A stretch of 52,403 nucleotides of DNA from a candidate division WWE3 bacterium (GCA_012798315.1 JAAZNL010000016.1:1-52403), one strand, 5' to 3'. Positions 26,854 to 37,455 are shown, counted from the stretch's first letter. The notes: generated from the sequence alone by a model not told the origin. Numbers and translations are program-made.

Positions 26854-28599
26854 TCACGGACGTAACAAAGTTACAAAGTCCTTATATGAATTAGTGTTAA
26901 TAACATTTCTTTTCTCACAAAAGCCGCGGCGTGCTGTATCTATACCGTATTTCATAAGATCGAGTTGATCAGTAGAGTGTGCATCGGTATTTACTATCAA
27001 TTTAATTCCTTTTTTTACAGCTACCCTTACCAAATCTTCAGTCAGATCTAACCGGTCAGGCTGAGCGTTTATTTCTATAGTTTTGTCGTTCGCCAATAAA
27101 GCGTCAAAAACAATTTTCCAATCGATATCACACGCCTCACGTTCGTTTATCAACCTTCCGGTAGGATGCCCAATAAACGAAATATATGGATTTTCAATGG
27201 CTTTAACTACTCTTTTAGTTATAGTAGCTTTATCCTGAGTAAATGCTGTATGAATCGAACCCAAAGCGTAATCCAATATTTTTAAAAGATCGTCAGGCAG
27301 TCCCAAAGTCGCGTCTGCCAATATGTTTACTTCCATCCCGTATAAAACTTTTATTTTGTTTTGGGAAGCGTTGATTTTGTCAATTTTCTCTCTCTGGGCT
27401 AACAGCATCCTCTCTACTTCTTTATATCCTCTGTTTATTACACTTGGTCCGTGGTCCGTTACTCCGTAATATTCGTATCTCAAATTAATTGCTTTTTCCA
27501 CCATCTCCTCCAAAGTATTTGCTCCGTCAGAAAAAATAGTGTGCGATTGTAAGTCTCCTTTTATATCGGTTAAAGTAATTAAGTTTGGAAGTTGATCTTT
27601 CCTGGCTAAATCAATTTCATCTGTCCCCTGTCTCAATTCAGGCGGTATATACGGAAGACCCACGGCTCTATAAAAATTCTCTTCGGTCTTGTACTTGCGC
27701 AATTCTCCGTCCCTTTTAATACCGTACTCGGATAAGGACATACCTTTTTCCAAAGCGTATGTGCGTAACAATACGTTATGCTGCTTTGATCCCGTGTTAT
27801 ATTGAAGCATAGAACCGTACGCTTCCGGTGAAGATACTCTTAAATCAACCTGAATATCTCCTGTTAACAAAATAACTGCTTTTTTATCACCTTTGGCAAC
27901 TACATCGTGGCTTTCCGGATAATTTATAAAGTATTCAATAGCTGCAGCAGAATCTGTTGTAGATACGACCATGTCCAAGTCTCCTACAGTAGGATTTCTT
28001 CGGCGTATTGAACCTAACGCATCAACTTTTTCCACACCGGGGCAAGTTTTCATATACTCTATTACCCGGCCGATAATTTGTTCAGCTTTAACTAAAAGCA
28101 TACGTTGTTTGTCGTTTTTGCTTGTTTTTGATTGCTGGATTGAATCCAAAATGTCTGCCTCGGATTTTTCACCAAAGCCTTCGATTGTTTTAATATGTCC
28201 GGCTTGGGCGTGTTTTTTTAGTTCTTCTAAAGCTGTTGACCTGTCTTTAAGATCAAAGGTGGCTGCGAGTTTAAAAGCTTTTTTTGCACCAACACCACGC
28301 AGTCCTAGTAAGGCGAACATGCCGTCGGGTAGACCTTTTTTTACTGATTCAAATTCCGAAACCAACCCCTTAGTAAATAAATCGTTTAAATGAGACGCTA
28401 ATGCGCTGCCAATGCCCGGCACATCGTCTAAACGCCCCTCTTCCCAAATATCCTGAATAGAAGTTGTTAAGCCGTCAATTATAGCTACAGCGTTTTGGTA
28501 AGCTCTGATTCTAAACCTATCTGCGCCTTTTATTTCCATAGCGGCTAATACTTCTTTTAGAATAGCCACCACCTCGCTATTGCTTATACGGTTATTCAT
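26854..28599 (-). CDS. polX: PolX: family X DNA polymerase with PHP domain
   Basis: The 581-residue protein has an HhH-rich N-terminal 8-kDa-type domain (DVPGIGSALASHL, LRGVGAKKA). The polymerase palm carries GSIRRRNPTVGDLDMVV. A C-terminal PHP domain has SHTIFSDGANT, IGHPTGR and NTDAHS. PolX enzymes fill gaps in base-excision repair, and the PHP domain gives metal-dependent 3'-5' exonuclease or phosphoesterase activity. -10 TACAAT ends 6 nt before the ATG, so it is leaderless. Full length. Confidence 0.95.
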   Translation of the reverse strand: MNNRISNSEVVAILKEVLAAMEIKGADRFRIRAYQNAVAIIDGLTTSIQDIWEEGRLDDVPGIGSALASHLNDLFTKGLVSEFESVKKGLPDGMFALLGLRGVGAKKAFKLAATFDLKDRSTALEELKKHAQAGHIKTIEGFGEKSEADILDSIQQSKTSKNDKQRMLLVKAEQIIGRVIEYMKTCPGVEKVDALGSIRRRNPTVGDLDMVVSTTDSAAAIEYFINYPESHDVVAKGDKKAVILLTGDIQVDLRVSSPEAYGSMLQYNTGSKQHNVLLRTYALEKGMSLSEYGIKRDGELRKYKTEENFYRAVGLPYIPPELRQGTDEIDLARKDQLPNLITLTDIKGDLQSHTIFSDGANTLEEMVEKAINLRYEYYGVTDHGPSVINRGYKEVERMLLAQREKIDKINASQNKIKVLYGMEVNILADATLGLPDDLLKILDYALGSIHTAFTQDKATITKRVVKAIENPYISFIGHPTGRLINEREACDIDWKIVFDALLANDKTIEINAQPDRLDLTEDLVRVAVKKGIKLIVNTDAHSTDQLDLMKYGIDTARRGFCEKRNVINTNSYKDFVTLLRP

Positions 28600-28605
28600 A
28601 ACATT

Positions 28606-28611
28606 ATTGTA
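28606..28611 (-). promoter_or_regulatory. Leaderless promoter of polX
   Basis: -10 TACAAT ends exactly 6 nt before the ATG. Confidence 0.6.
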
Positions 28612-28631
28612 TCATCGTAAACGCAGTTTCG

Positions 28632-28660
28632 TTGACTAGGCGTTTTCTGTCTGTTACCAT
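28632..28660 (+). promoter_or_regulatory. tRNA-Asp promoter
   Basis: -35 TTGACT (28632-28637), 17 bp, -10 TACCAT (28655-28660), 18 nt before the tRNA. Confidence 0.6.
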
Positions 28661-28677
28661 GATTACGCTTAAAGAGT

Positions 28678-28754
28678 GGGGCCGTAGCTCAGTTGGTTAG
28701 AGCGCTTCCCTGTCACGGAAGAGGCCGCGGGTTCGAGTCCCGTCGGCCCCGCCA
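28678..28754 (+). tRNA. tRNA-Asp (GTC)
   Basis: Full cloverleaf: acceptor GGGGCCG/CGGCCCC, D arm GCTCAGTTGGTTAGAGC, anticodon loop CTGTCAC, T arm GGTTCGAGTCC, discriminator G and encoded CCA. Confidence 0.97.
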
Positions 28755-28767
28755 ATAAGTTTTTTAA

Positions 28768-28795
28768 TTTGCTTTTTCCCTTGTTTTAATATAAC
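28768..28795 (+). promoter_or_regulatory. Candidate promoter of the winged-helix cassette
   Basis: TTTGCT (28768-28773), 16 bp, TATAAC (28790-28795). Co-transcription from the tRNA promoter is also possible. Confidence 0.35.
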
Positions 28796-28841
28796 TTCTA
28801 GACACGCTATCAGGAATTCTACAAATGAAAGGATGAAAGCA

Positions 28842-29069
28842 ATGGATGCAAGAGAATTACCGTTTTATGTGTTGGTGTCGTTAAATAACAAAGGCCCCGC
28901 AACCGTCAATGAACTGTTGAACAGGGAAGGGCTTAAAAACAACACACGCGAACAGCTCCTGGCGGCTCTGGAAGAAGACAAACGCGACGGGTACATCGAC
29001 AGAGATTACTCAGACGTTTGGTTTATCACCCAGTCCGGAAAAAATCGTCTCCTAGTTGAACGAGATTGA
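28842..29069 (+). CDS. Small winged-helix-like protein (solitary cassette)
   Basis: The start at 28842 (MDARELPFYV, 75 residues) is preferred to 28833, because the AAAGG ribosome site abuts 28833 but lies nine bases from 28842. The sequence YVLVSLNNKGPATVNELL, then a basic helix and a WFITQSGKNRLL wing, resembles a winged helix-turn-helix. It could be a small DNA-binding regulator. It has a strong hairpin terminator and no coding partner. Confidence 0.6.
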   Translation: MDARELPFYVLVSLNNKGPATVNELLNREGLKNNTREQLLAALEEDKRDGYIDRDYSDVWFITQSGKNRLLVERD

Positions 29070-29089
29070 TTTATCCGAACATCAATGCA

Positions 29090-29133
29090 AAAAAGACTTA
29101 CCGGGAAATTCCTTGTAAGTCTTTTTCTTTTTT
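29090..29133 (+). terminator. Rho-independent terminator of the winged-helix cassette
   Basis: AAAAAGACTTAC pairs with GTAAGTCTTTTT, followed by further T residues. Confidence 0.85.
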
Positions 29134-29156
29134 AAAAAAAATTTACTTAAAAACTA

Positions 29157-29185
29157 TTGGCATACTTACGGCAAATATATATACT
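29157..29185 (+). promoter_or_regulatory. Promoter upstream of the LysM gene
   Basis: -35 TTGGCA (29157-29162), 17 bp, -10 TATACT (29180-29185). The predicted leader is about 140 nt. Confidence 0.55.
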
Positions 29186-29201
29186 CAAGTTAGAGGAGTG
29201 C

Positions 29202-29252
29202 ATGCCCGGATATAGAGTCACATTGTTCACAAATACTTATCAATTCTATTAA
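29202..29252 (+). CDS. Possible 16-residue leader peptide
   Basis: ATG 29202 follows GAGGAG at a good spacing and opens a 16-codon frame (MPGYRVTLFTNTYQFY) inside the predicted LysM-gene leader. It is too short for composition tests, so it may be chance. If translated, it could couple or attenuate expression of the downstream gene. Confidence 0.3.
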   Translation: MPGYRVTLFTNTYQFY

Positions 29253-29333
29253 TAGTTGGAGATGAAGACGAATTAACTACTGCCCGGTAGCCTAATTATT
29301 TATAAATTCTTACTTAGGAGGTGCATTTTTTTA

Positions 29334-29819
29334 ATGAGTGAAGAAACACAAAAAGAAAAACCACAAGATGGTCTGGCATTAATTATTGGTGGTTTGTTTA
29401 TATTGGCTTTGATTTTTGCGGCTTATAACTATTTTAAATCCGGCCGTGAAGCAGCGGTTACAGATACAGCAGATTCCACAGCAATAGAACTAAATGAAGA
29501 AAAAGGTGATTTAAATGGTGAAGGTGCAAAAGACGAAAAACTAGAAACAGTGGCTAAAAACAACGGGCAAACAGGGGAAAATTCTACAACCTCCGAAACA
29601 AACACCATCTGGACTGCAAATGATTACACTCAGGGAGATATTAAAGGCTCAACCTACACAGTAAAAAGTGGCGATACCCTTTGGGAAATTGCTGAAGGTC
29701 TTTACGGCAATGGTTCTCAATGGACAAAGATTCTGGAAATAAACAAAGCAAATGTTGGCTTTTTAGCCAATGGTCAGCAAGCGCTTATTGTGCCGGGACA
29801 GGTATTAGTTCTGCCTTAG
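29334..29819 (+). CDS. Membrane-anchored LysM-domain protein
   Basis: The 161-residue protein has an N-terminal cytoplasmic stretch, one membrane helix (about residues 14-34) and a Glu/Asn/Thr-rich linker. One C-terminal LysM domain follows, from YTVKSGDTLWEIAEGLYG to the VLVLP end. LysM binds N-acetylglucosamine in peptidoglycan, so the protein probably tethers the membrane to the wall. A strong AGGAGG ribosome site precedes the ATG by 12 bases, and a terminator follows. Confidence 0.9.
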   Translation: MSEETQKEKPQDGLALIIGGLFILALIFAAYNYFKSGREAAVTDTADSTAIELNEEKGDLNGEGAKDEKLETVAKNNGQTGENSTTSETNTIWTANDYTQGDIKGSTYTVKSGDTLWEIAEGLYGNGSQWTKILEINKANVGFLANGQQALIVPGQVLVLP

Positions 29820-29848
29820 AACGTAAAATTAAATCCGGATATGATTTT

Positions 29849-29887
29849 AAAAAAACAACCTGGTTTGGAACGGCCGGGTTGTTTTTA
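29849..29887 (+). terminator. Rho-independent terminator of the LysM gene
   Basis: AAAAACAACC...CCGG...GGTTGTTTTT hairpin with a T tail just before the tRNA-Gly gene. Confidence 0.75.
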
Positions 29888-29927
29888 TTTAAAAGGTAAA
29901 ATGTAGTTCGTGTTAGAATACTTCTAC

Positions 29928-30002
29928 GCGGGTGTGGCCTAGTGGTATGGCGTTTCCTTCCCAAGGAAAAGGTCGCGAGTTCGAATCTCGTCACCCGCTC
30001 CA
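29928..30002 (+). tRNA. tRNA-Gly (CCC)
   Basis: Acceptor GCGGGTG/CACCCGC, anticodon loop TTCCCAA in the stem TTTCC/GGAAA, T arm GAGTTCGAATCTC, encoded CCA. TAGAAT lies 8 nt upstream. Confidence 0.96.
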
Positions 30003-30092
30003 AATAACTGATTTCCTAATTGTCTAATAAAACTTGTTTCAAATTCTCTGTAGTGTAATATGAATATAGTACATATTTATAAGGATCTATTT

Positions 30093-30461
30093 ATGGCAAA
30101 ATATATAGATGGGTTTGTGTTAGTTGTTCCAAAAAATAAGACAGAAGAATATAAAAAAATGGCTGAAACCGGTAGAGATATCTGGATGAAACACGGCGCA
30201 CTCGAATACTATGAGTGCAGAGGCGCTAATCTTGAGCCACAAGAAATGGGCGATGAAAAGTCCCGCTCGTTCGTCGAGATGGCTGGTGCGACTGACGATG
30301 AAACAGTTTGGTTTTCTTTTATCGTGTTTAAATCAAAAGAACATCGGGATGAAGTAAATGCCAAAGTAATGTCTGAGATGAGTGCCTTTAGTGACATGCA
30401 GATGCCGTTTGATATGAAACACATGTCTTACGGTGGTTTTCAAGTGGAAGTTGAAGGTTAA
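30093..30461 (+). CDS. DUF1428 (YbaA-like) family protein
   Basis: The track start at 30060 adds an unsupported N-terminus. ATG 30093 follows AAGGA and gives the family-typical start MAKYIDGFVLVVPKNK. The conserved features of DUF1428 are visible: KHGALEYYECRGANL, TVWFSFIVFKSKEHRDEVNAKVM and PFDMKHMSYGGF. It has a ferredoxin-like dimeric alpha/beta barrel fold of unknown biochemical role. The protein (122 residues) is full length. Confidence 0.9.
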   Translation: MAKYIDGFVLVVPKNKTEEYKKMAETGRDIWMKHGALEYYECRGANLEPQEMGDEKSRSFVEMAGATDDETVWFSFIVFKSKEHRDEVNAKVMSEMSAFSDMQMPFDMKHMSYGGFQVEVEG

Positions 30462-30521
30462 TACACTTAAAGGATTAGGAATTCCGAGTCGGGCGGGTGC
30501 TTTACTAGATCAATCTTTGTT

Positions 30522-30561
30522 AAAAAAATACCCCGTGCAAAAAATGTTTCACACGAGGTAT
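30522..30561 (-). terminator. Rho-independent terminator of the 138-residue membrane cassette
   Basis: On the minus strand ATACCTCGTG pairs with CACGGGGTAT (one T-G pair), followed by seven T residues. Confidence 0.8.
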
Positions 30562-30569
30562 CAAAGAGG

Positions 30570-30986
30570 TTACTTCAAACTATGAACTGACAATCCCGCG
30601 CCTGACAACATCAACAAATCACTGTCGGTGATTTTGCCTTGCGCCCCAATGGGACCGTGTTTTTTGACATAGGCGGTAAGTTTCTCCATGCCTTCAAGAT
30701 GGTTCAGAAGTCCCGGGTAAATTTCTTCCGCCGTTCCGAGAATATCGAGTCCTCCGGTTCCGGAATTTCTGTTGAGCGCGTGCCAAGATATACCGCCATC
30801 GGGTGAAAACAGCAAGTAATTTCCAACATCGTAACACCAGCCACTCTTGTACAAGTAAGTATGCTGGTACTTGGCAAGCTGTTCCCGAAGTCTTTTTCCC
30901 TCTGCCAGTTGTTTTGCAATTACAACTATCACTACGGTAGCGAAAATTGCAAAAACGCCGAGATAAACACATACAGCCGTGAGCAT
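30570..30986 (-). CDS. Uncharacterised membrane-anchored protein (solitary cassette)
   Basis: The 138-residue protein has one N-terminal membrane helix (about residues 3-25) with a charged helix after it (QLAEGKRLREQLAKYQ). A globular C-terminal region of no recognised family follows. AAGGAG six bases before the ATG supports the start. It has a CCTATAG-type promoter and a strong terminator. Overlapping minus-strand ORFs at 30694 and 30704 are out-of-frame shadows. Confidence 0.65.
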   Translation of the reverse strand: MLTAVCVYLGVFAIFATVVIVVIAKQLAEGKRLREQLAKYQHTYLYKSGWCYDVGNYLLFSPDGGISWHALNRNSGTGGLDILGTAEEIYPGLLNHLEGMEKLTAYVKKHGPIGAQGKITDSDLLMLSGAGLSVHSLK

Positions 30987-31027
30987 ATATCTCTCCTTGG
31001 TTCTTTAATTGTGGGGTATTTGCTGCT

Positions 31028-31064
31028 ATTGTAGTATATCACCCGCACGGAGTCAAACTATAGG
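31028..31064 (-). promoter_or_regulatory. Promoter of the 138-residue membrane cassette, with CCTATAG element
   Basis: Minus strand: CCTATAG (31064-31058), one base, -35 TTGACT (31056-31051), 17 bp, -10 TACAAT (31033-31028). Same geometry as at 4622 and 6032. Confidence 0.65.
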
Positions 31065-31123
31065 TCTATAACAAAGTGGTTTGGAACCGGTAATTCAATA
31101 AACTAGCAAAGTTATTCCAATGC

Positions 31124-31129
31124 TATAAT
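31124..31129 (+). promoter_or_regulatory. Leaderless promoter of the carbonic-anhydrase-like gene
   Basis: -10 TATAAT ends exactly 6 nt before the ATG. Confidence 0.6.
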
Positions 31130-31135
31130 ATTCTG

Positions 31136-31552
31136 ATGCATAAAATAAAAGCCTGTGTAATAACGTGTATAGACTTTAGATTTCAAAAAAACATTAAAGA
31201 TTATTTAGTACAAAATAACCATTTAGGGGATGCGGATATTATAAGCGTTGCCGGCGCCTCTCATGATATTGCGACACCACAAACGGCTGAACATCAATAT
31301 TATTTAATGAACCAAATTGGAATTTCAGTTTCTTTGCATAATCCGGATAAAATAATAATTGTGGACCACCAGGATTGTGGTATGTACGCTGCTACTGGAA
31401 AAATTGAAAAAGGCTTGGATCTGGCCGAAGATACACAAAGACACGCAGACTACTTGTTAAAGGCTAAAGAGCTAATTCAACAAAAATACAATAATATAGA
31501 AGTTGTTTTGTTAATGGCAGGACTGGATGGAAGTTTTACTGAAATAAGTTAA
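31136..31552 (+). CDS. Beta-carbonic-anhydrase-like protein (short)
   Basis: The 138-residue protein has the zinc motifs of beta carbonic anhydrases: C-x-D-x-R (CIDFR, near residue 11) and H-x-x-C (DHQDCG, near residue 80), with a Gly/Ala-rich VAGAS loop between. It is shorter than the ~200-residue enzymes, lacking much of the C-terminal region. It may hydrate CO2 or be a noncatalytic relative. The stop overlaps the convergent atpC stop by four bases. Confidence 0.75.
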   Translation: MHKIKACVITCIDFRFQKNIKDYLVQNNHLGDADIISVAGASHDIATPQTAEHQYYLMNQIGISVSLHNPDKIIIVDHQDCGMYAATGKIEKGLDLAEDTQRHADYLLKAKELIQQKYNNIEVVLLMAGLDGSFTEIS

Positions 31553-31965
31553 TGTGTCTTTTTCCCTTTGTATTTAGATATAAGTTTAAGTCTCGCAATA
31601 TCGTTAGCTAATTTGGCTTGTATATCTGCCATATCAACATTTTCAACTTTTTCCTGCGCCTGAAGCTGTGCGCGCCGTATAGCCTCTTCTGTAGCAGCTT
31701 CATCTATCTCGTGAGCTTTCTCTGCGACATTGGCCAAAATGTTTATAAAGTTATCTACTACCTGAATTACACCCCCCGATACAAACACCGCCTCAGTTTG
31801 CTTATCTGCAAGTTGCACTTGCATTTCACCTCTACTTAAACTGGACATTAACGGGACATGCTGTGGCAATACCGTTATTTCGCCTTGCATTGTAGGGACA
31901 ACGAGTTTTAGGATTTCGGTATTTTCGTAAAGCTTTCGTTCGGGCGTAGCTAAAGTTAATTGCAT
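31549..31965 (-). CDS. atpC: F1 ATP synthase epsilon subunit
   Basis: The 138-residue product has the N-terminal beta-sandwich (MQLTLATPERKLYEN, GEITVLPQHVPLMSSL, FVSGGVIQVVDN) and a C-terminal helical hairpin. Epsilon is part of the central stalk and inhibits ATP hydrolysis through its C-terminal helices. It is the last gene of the operon, one base after atpD. Confidence 0.95.
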   Translation of the reverse strand: MQLTLATPERKLYENTEILKLVVPTMQGEITVLPQHVPLMSSLSRGEMQVQLADKQTEAVFVSGGVIQVVDNFINILANVAEKAHEIDEAATEEAIRRAQLQAQEKVENVDMADIQAKLANDIARLKLISKYKGKKTH

Positions 31966-31966
31966 T

Positions 31967-34198
<2,232 letters not shown>

Positions 34199-34206
<8 letters not shown>

Positions 34207-35494
34207 ACATCTTTTCGATTACTTCTAATTGTTCTTTTTCTGTCATTACCGAATACTGAGGCTGTTTCAGCAATTCCATAATAACTTTACCCCTATTTAT
34301 TTTTTCTTTTGTGGCTTCGTCTAAATCTTCGCCGCCGAACTGTGTGAATGCTTCCAACTCCTTAAATTGAGTAAGGGTTAAACGTAACTTACCGGACGCT
34401 TTTTTTAGTTCTTTAGTTTGCGCGGCTCCTCCAACACGTGATACTGAGTTTGCGGGATCTACCGAAGGTCTAAATCCTAAATTGAACATATCTTTATCTA
34501 AATATAACTGTCCGTCAGTAATAGAAATTACGTTAGTAGGAATATATGCCGAGACGTCACCAAACTGTGTTTCGATAATAGGAAATGCCGTAATTGAACC
34601 TCCACCGTTTTTTTCGTTCAGCTTACAAGATCGTTCTAGTAAACGACTGTGTAAGTAAAAAATATCACCCGGATAAGCTTCACGTCCGGGAGGTCTTCGT
34701 AGTATCAATGATATATGTCTGTAAGCATAAGCATGTTTTGTTAAATCGTCATAGACAACTAAAACATCTTTACCCTGTTGTAAAAAATATTCAGCTATTG
34801 CCGCCGCGCTGTAAGGTGCTATATATTGAAGGGATGCCGGAGCGGAAGCGGAGGCATCCACAATAATTGTATAACTCATACAGCCGTTTTCTTTTAAAAC
34901 TTCAATGATATTTTTAACCGTGGAATCTTTTTGACCAATTGCGCAATATATACAAATCACTGGTTTTTCCTCATTTTTTTGGTTGATAATTGCGCTAACT
35001 GCTACCGATGTTTTCCCGGTGCCTCTGTCCCCGATTATTAATTGACGTTGACCACGACCGATAGGCACCATGGCATCAACAGCCAATAATCCAGTTTTCA
35101 GAGGGGTATCAACAGGCTTTCTATCAAAAACACCGTAAGCTTTTCTCTCAACCGGCATGGTTTTAACATTATCTGTTGATAGAGCGCGCCCGTCTAATGG
35201 TTCACCTAAAGGGTTTACAACCCGGCCTATTATTTCATCGTTTACAGGCATGGAAAGAATTTCGCCGGTAGAAACAAATTCATCGTTTTCTAATATTTTA
35301 CTTTCTTCTCCTAAAGCAACAGCTCCTACCGAATCCTCTAGCAAATTCAGTACAAGTGCGTAAGATTCTCTTTCTTTGCAGTAAATCTTTTCCATAACCT
35401 GAACGTCAGATAAGCCTGTTAGTTCCAAAACACCATCTTTAACACTTGTTACTCTTCCAAAATTATTTAGCTTTGTGTGATTTTTTATTTCCAT
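34199..35494 (-). CDS. atpA: F1 ATP synthase alpha subunit (short C-terminus)
   Basis: The 431-residue protein has the alpha core: N-terminal barrel, GDRGTGKTSVA (P-loop), VVYDDLTKHAYAYR, RRPPGREAYPGD and RPSVDPANSVSRVGGAAQ with the arginine finger. It is about 70 residues shorter than typical alpha (~500) because the C-terminal helical domain is trimmed. The stop overlaps the atpG start, so this is natural and not a frameshift. Alpha carries the noncatalytic nucleotide sites. Confidence 0.96.
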
Positions 35495-35799
35495 ATTTCG
35501 TTCTTAAATGAATTCAAAACTGACGAATCATATATATAATCTCTATATACAATTTTAAATCCCGCAATTAAGGTTTTGTCTTGAACATACTCAACAGTGT
35601 AATCCCCGTGGACTTTATCGGATATCCAACCGTTTATAATTTCCTTTGATTTGTCATCCAAAACGCCACTATAATATACTTTCACAGTAGTCAGATTTAT
35701 TAGCGTCTGTAACTCTCTTACGATATCTTTAATCTGCTTTAGAGAGTGGGTGCTAAATAATTGTGAGGCGATTTCCTTTGCGGGCTCATCTTTGGGCAT
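35485..35799 (-). CDS. atpH: F1 ATP synthase delta subunit, C-terminal half only
   Basis: The 104-residue product matches only the C-terminal part of delta/OSCP: a helix followed by the hallmark LIAGFKIVYRDYIYDSSVLNSF. The N-terminal six-helix bundle that binds alpha (normally ~105 residues) is missing. It lies between atpF and atpA with 10-14 base overlaps on both sides, so no sequence is lost. Attachment of the peripheral stalk must differ from the E. coli type. Confidence 0.85.
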   Translation of the reverse strand: MPKDEPAKEIASQLFSTHSLKQIKDIVRELQTLINLTTVKVYYSGVLDDKSKEIINGWISDKVHGDYTVEYVQDKTLIAGFKIVYRDYIYDSSVLNSFKNEIWK

Positions 35800-36283
35800 C
35801 GTTTAACCTCTCTACCGCGAGCTTCATTAATTTATTTTTCTGCTCTTCTGTTAACGACGATGCAATAACGGTTTCAGAAATTTTAACCGCATAATCGTAT
35901 ATGTCTTTTTTAGCTTCTGACATAAAGGCATCTCTACTTTGCCTGGCTTCCGTTGTGTATTCGTTCAATATTCTTTTACCTTCCTCTCGGGCGTTTTCTT
36001 TTGCTTGTTCAACCATTTGCGATGCTTCTTTTTTAGCTTTCTCCAAAGTTTCGTTATACAATTTTTTCAGCTCCGCTTTTTGTTCGGCGTCCGCAGATTC
36101 AAAAAAAGATTTCTGATTTTGTATGTCCTGCGAAAGTTTTTGGTAATCTGCATCTTGTTTTTTTTGTTTTGCAACAAATTCTACAACTGGCTTATACAAA
36201 AACTTCTTGAGTATAACCAACAAAATAGTGAAGTTAATCAACTGAAAAATGATTTGTTGTAAATTAATTCCTAAACTTTCCAT
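35786..36283 (-). CDS. atpF: F0 ATP synthase b subunit
   Basis: The 165-residue protein has one N-terminal membrane helix (LQQIIFQLINFTILLVIL) followed by a long charged helix (many Lys, Glu, Ala and Gln). This is the peripheral stalk. It overlaps atpH by 14 bases. Confidence 0.95.
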   Translation of the reverse strand: MESLGINLQQIIFQLINFTILLVILKKFLYKPVVEFVAKQKKQDADYQKLSQDIQNQKSFFESADAEQKAELKKLYNETLEKAKKEASQMVEQAKENAREEGKRILNEYTTEARQSRDAFMSEAKKDIYDYAVKISETVIASSLTEEQKNKLMKLAVERLNDAQR

Positions 36284-36300
36284 ATAATGATTGTTTCTTA

Positions 36301-36516
36301 CTACTTAACAAATAAAATTACTAAGGCTACAACTAAAGAGTAAATTGCCAAAGCTTCCGCAAATGCGATTGCGAAAACCATGTTGGTTCTAATTTTTTCA
36401 GCGGCATCCGGATTTCTTCCGATAGCCTCCATGGCAGATTTCGCCAACGCCCCTATTGCTGTACCGGCGCCTATTGCTCCTAACCCAATTGCTATTGCAG
36501 CTGCGAGTGGTTCCAT
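36301..36516 (-). CDS. atpE: F0 ATP synthase c subunit
   Basis: The 71-residue hairpin has a Gly/Ala-rich first helix (AIAIGLGAIGAGTAIG), a polar loop GRNPDA and a second helix carrying the ion-binding Glu54 in FAEALAIY. No Gln is seen in helix 1 and Ala follows Glu54 where Na+ types have Ser/Thr, so proton coupling is likely. Lys41 lies in the loop near the lysine methylated in animal c subunits. Confidence 0.96.
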   Translation of the reverse strand: MEPLAAAIAIGLGAIGAGTAIGALAKSAMEAIGRNPDAAEKIRTNMVFAIAFAEALAIYSLVVALVILFVK

Positions 36517-36549
36517 AAATTTCCTTTCTGGCTATTATAATAGCCTAAA

Positions 36550-37287
36550 CTAATGATGATCTACCGCAAGTGATATAAACACCAGAGATAGCATAGCAAA
36601 AACTAAGGCTTGGATAAACCCTACAAATAATTCCAAAATTAAAAAAGGCGTGGTTGCCGCCAATGGAATTAAAAAACCAATTACCAAAAGCAAAACCTCT
36701 CCTGCAAACACATTGCCGAACAATCTGAAAGAAAATGATAGTATTTTTGATACTTCGGAGATTAACTCCAAAATACCAACAAAAAAATTTACTGGGTTGC
36801 TAAAGTCAAAGAATTTGGAAAGCTGCACCTTAGGCCCAAGATACTTAAAACCGTAGTATTGAGCGGCAAATACGGAAAATAAGGCTAAAGCCAAAGTTGT
36901 ATTCAAATCTGCGGTAGGAGCTCTTAATAAATGTACAGATTCGCTATGTCCCCCTTCACCTGCAGTATTCCAAAAAACACCTCCGAGACCAGGGATTAAA
37001 CCAAACCAATTAGAAAAAATAATATACAAAAAGAAAGTAGCAAAAAGCGGAAAAAATATTTGCGCTTTTTTTTCACCCACTATAGATTCGCTAAAATTAT
37101 ATAATGCGGCGACTGTACCTCTAATGAACGCGTACGCGGTGCTACCCCTAAATTGGAACAAAACAACAACAATTATAAAGAACATGGTTACCGCCACTGT
37201 TGCCAGCATCGAATTAGTAACGCTATATCCAAAGAGATGAAAAACCTCTTCTGCCTTAAGTGAAATATGAAGTCCTTCCATTTTCAT
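36550..37287 (-). CDS. atpB: F0 ATP synthase a subunit
   Basis: The 245-residue membrane protein has about five or six hydrophobic helices. It contains the conserved RLFGNVFAGEVLLL with the essential stator Arg, and ends QALVFAMLSLVFISLAVDHH. It forms the proton half-channels with the c ring. It is the first gene of the atpBEFHAGDC operon; TACAAT lies 4 nt before the GTG/ATG region. An ATG two codons in (37281) is an equally good start. Confidence 0.95.
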   Translation of the reverse strand: MKMEGLHISLKAEEVFHLFGYSVTNSMLATVAVTMFFIIVVVLFQFRGSTAYAFIRGTVAALYNFSESIVGEKKAQIFFPLFATFFLYIIFSNWFGLIPGLGGVFWNTAGEGGHSESVHLLRAPTADLNTTLALALFSVFAAQYYGFKYLGPKVQLSKFFDFSNPVNFFVGILELISEVSKILSFSFRLFGNVFAGEVLLLVIGFLIPLAATTPFLILELFVGFIQALVFAMLSLVFISLAVDHH

Positions 37288-37335
37288 TTATATTGTACAA
37301 GGCATATCAACTTACGCAAAGCCCTATCCAGCTTC

Positions 37336-37364
37336 TTGTGCGAATTATTCATTGCTAATATAAT
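37336..37364 (+). promoter_or_regulatory. tRNA-Thr promoter
   Basis: -35 TTGTGC (37336-37341), 17 bp, -10 TATAAT (37359-37364). Confidence 0.6.
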
Positions 37365-37380
37365 CACAAAGAACAGATTT

Positions 37381-37455
37381 GCCAGAGTGGCTCAATGGTA
37401 GAGCAGGCGCATCGTAAGCGTCAGGTTGAGAGTTCGATTCTCTCCTCTGGCTCCA
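37381..37455 (+). tRNA. tRNA-Thr (CGT)
   Basis: Acceptor GCCAGAG/CTCTGGC, anticodon loop ATCGTAA, T arm GAGAGTTCGATTCTCTC, encoded CCA. Confidence 0.96.
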
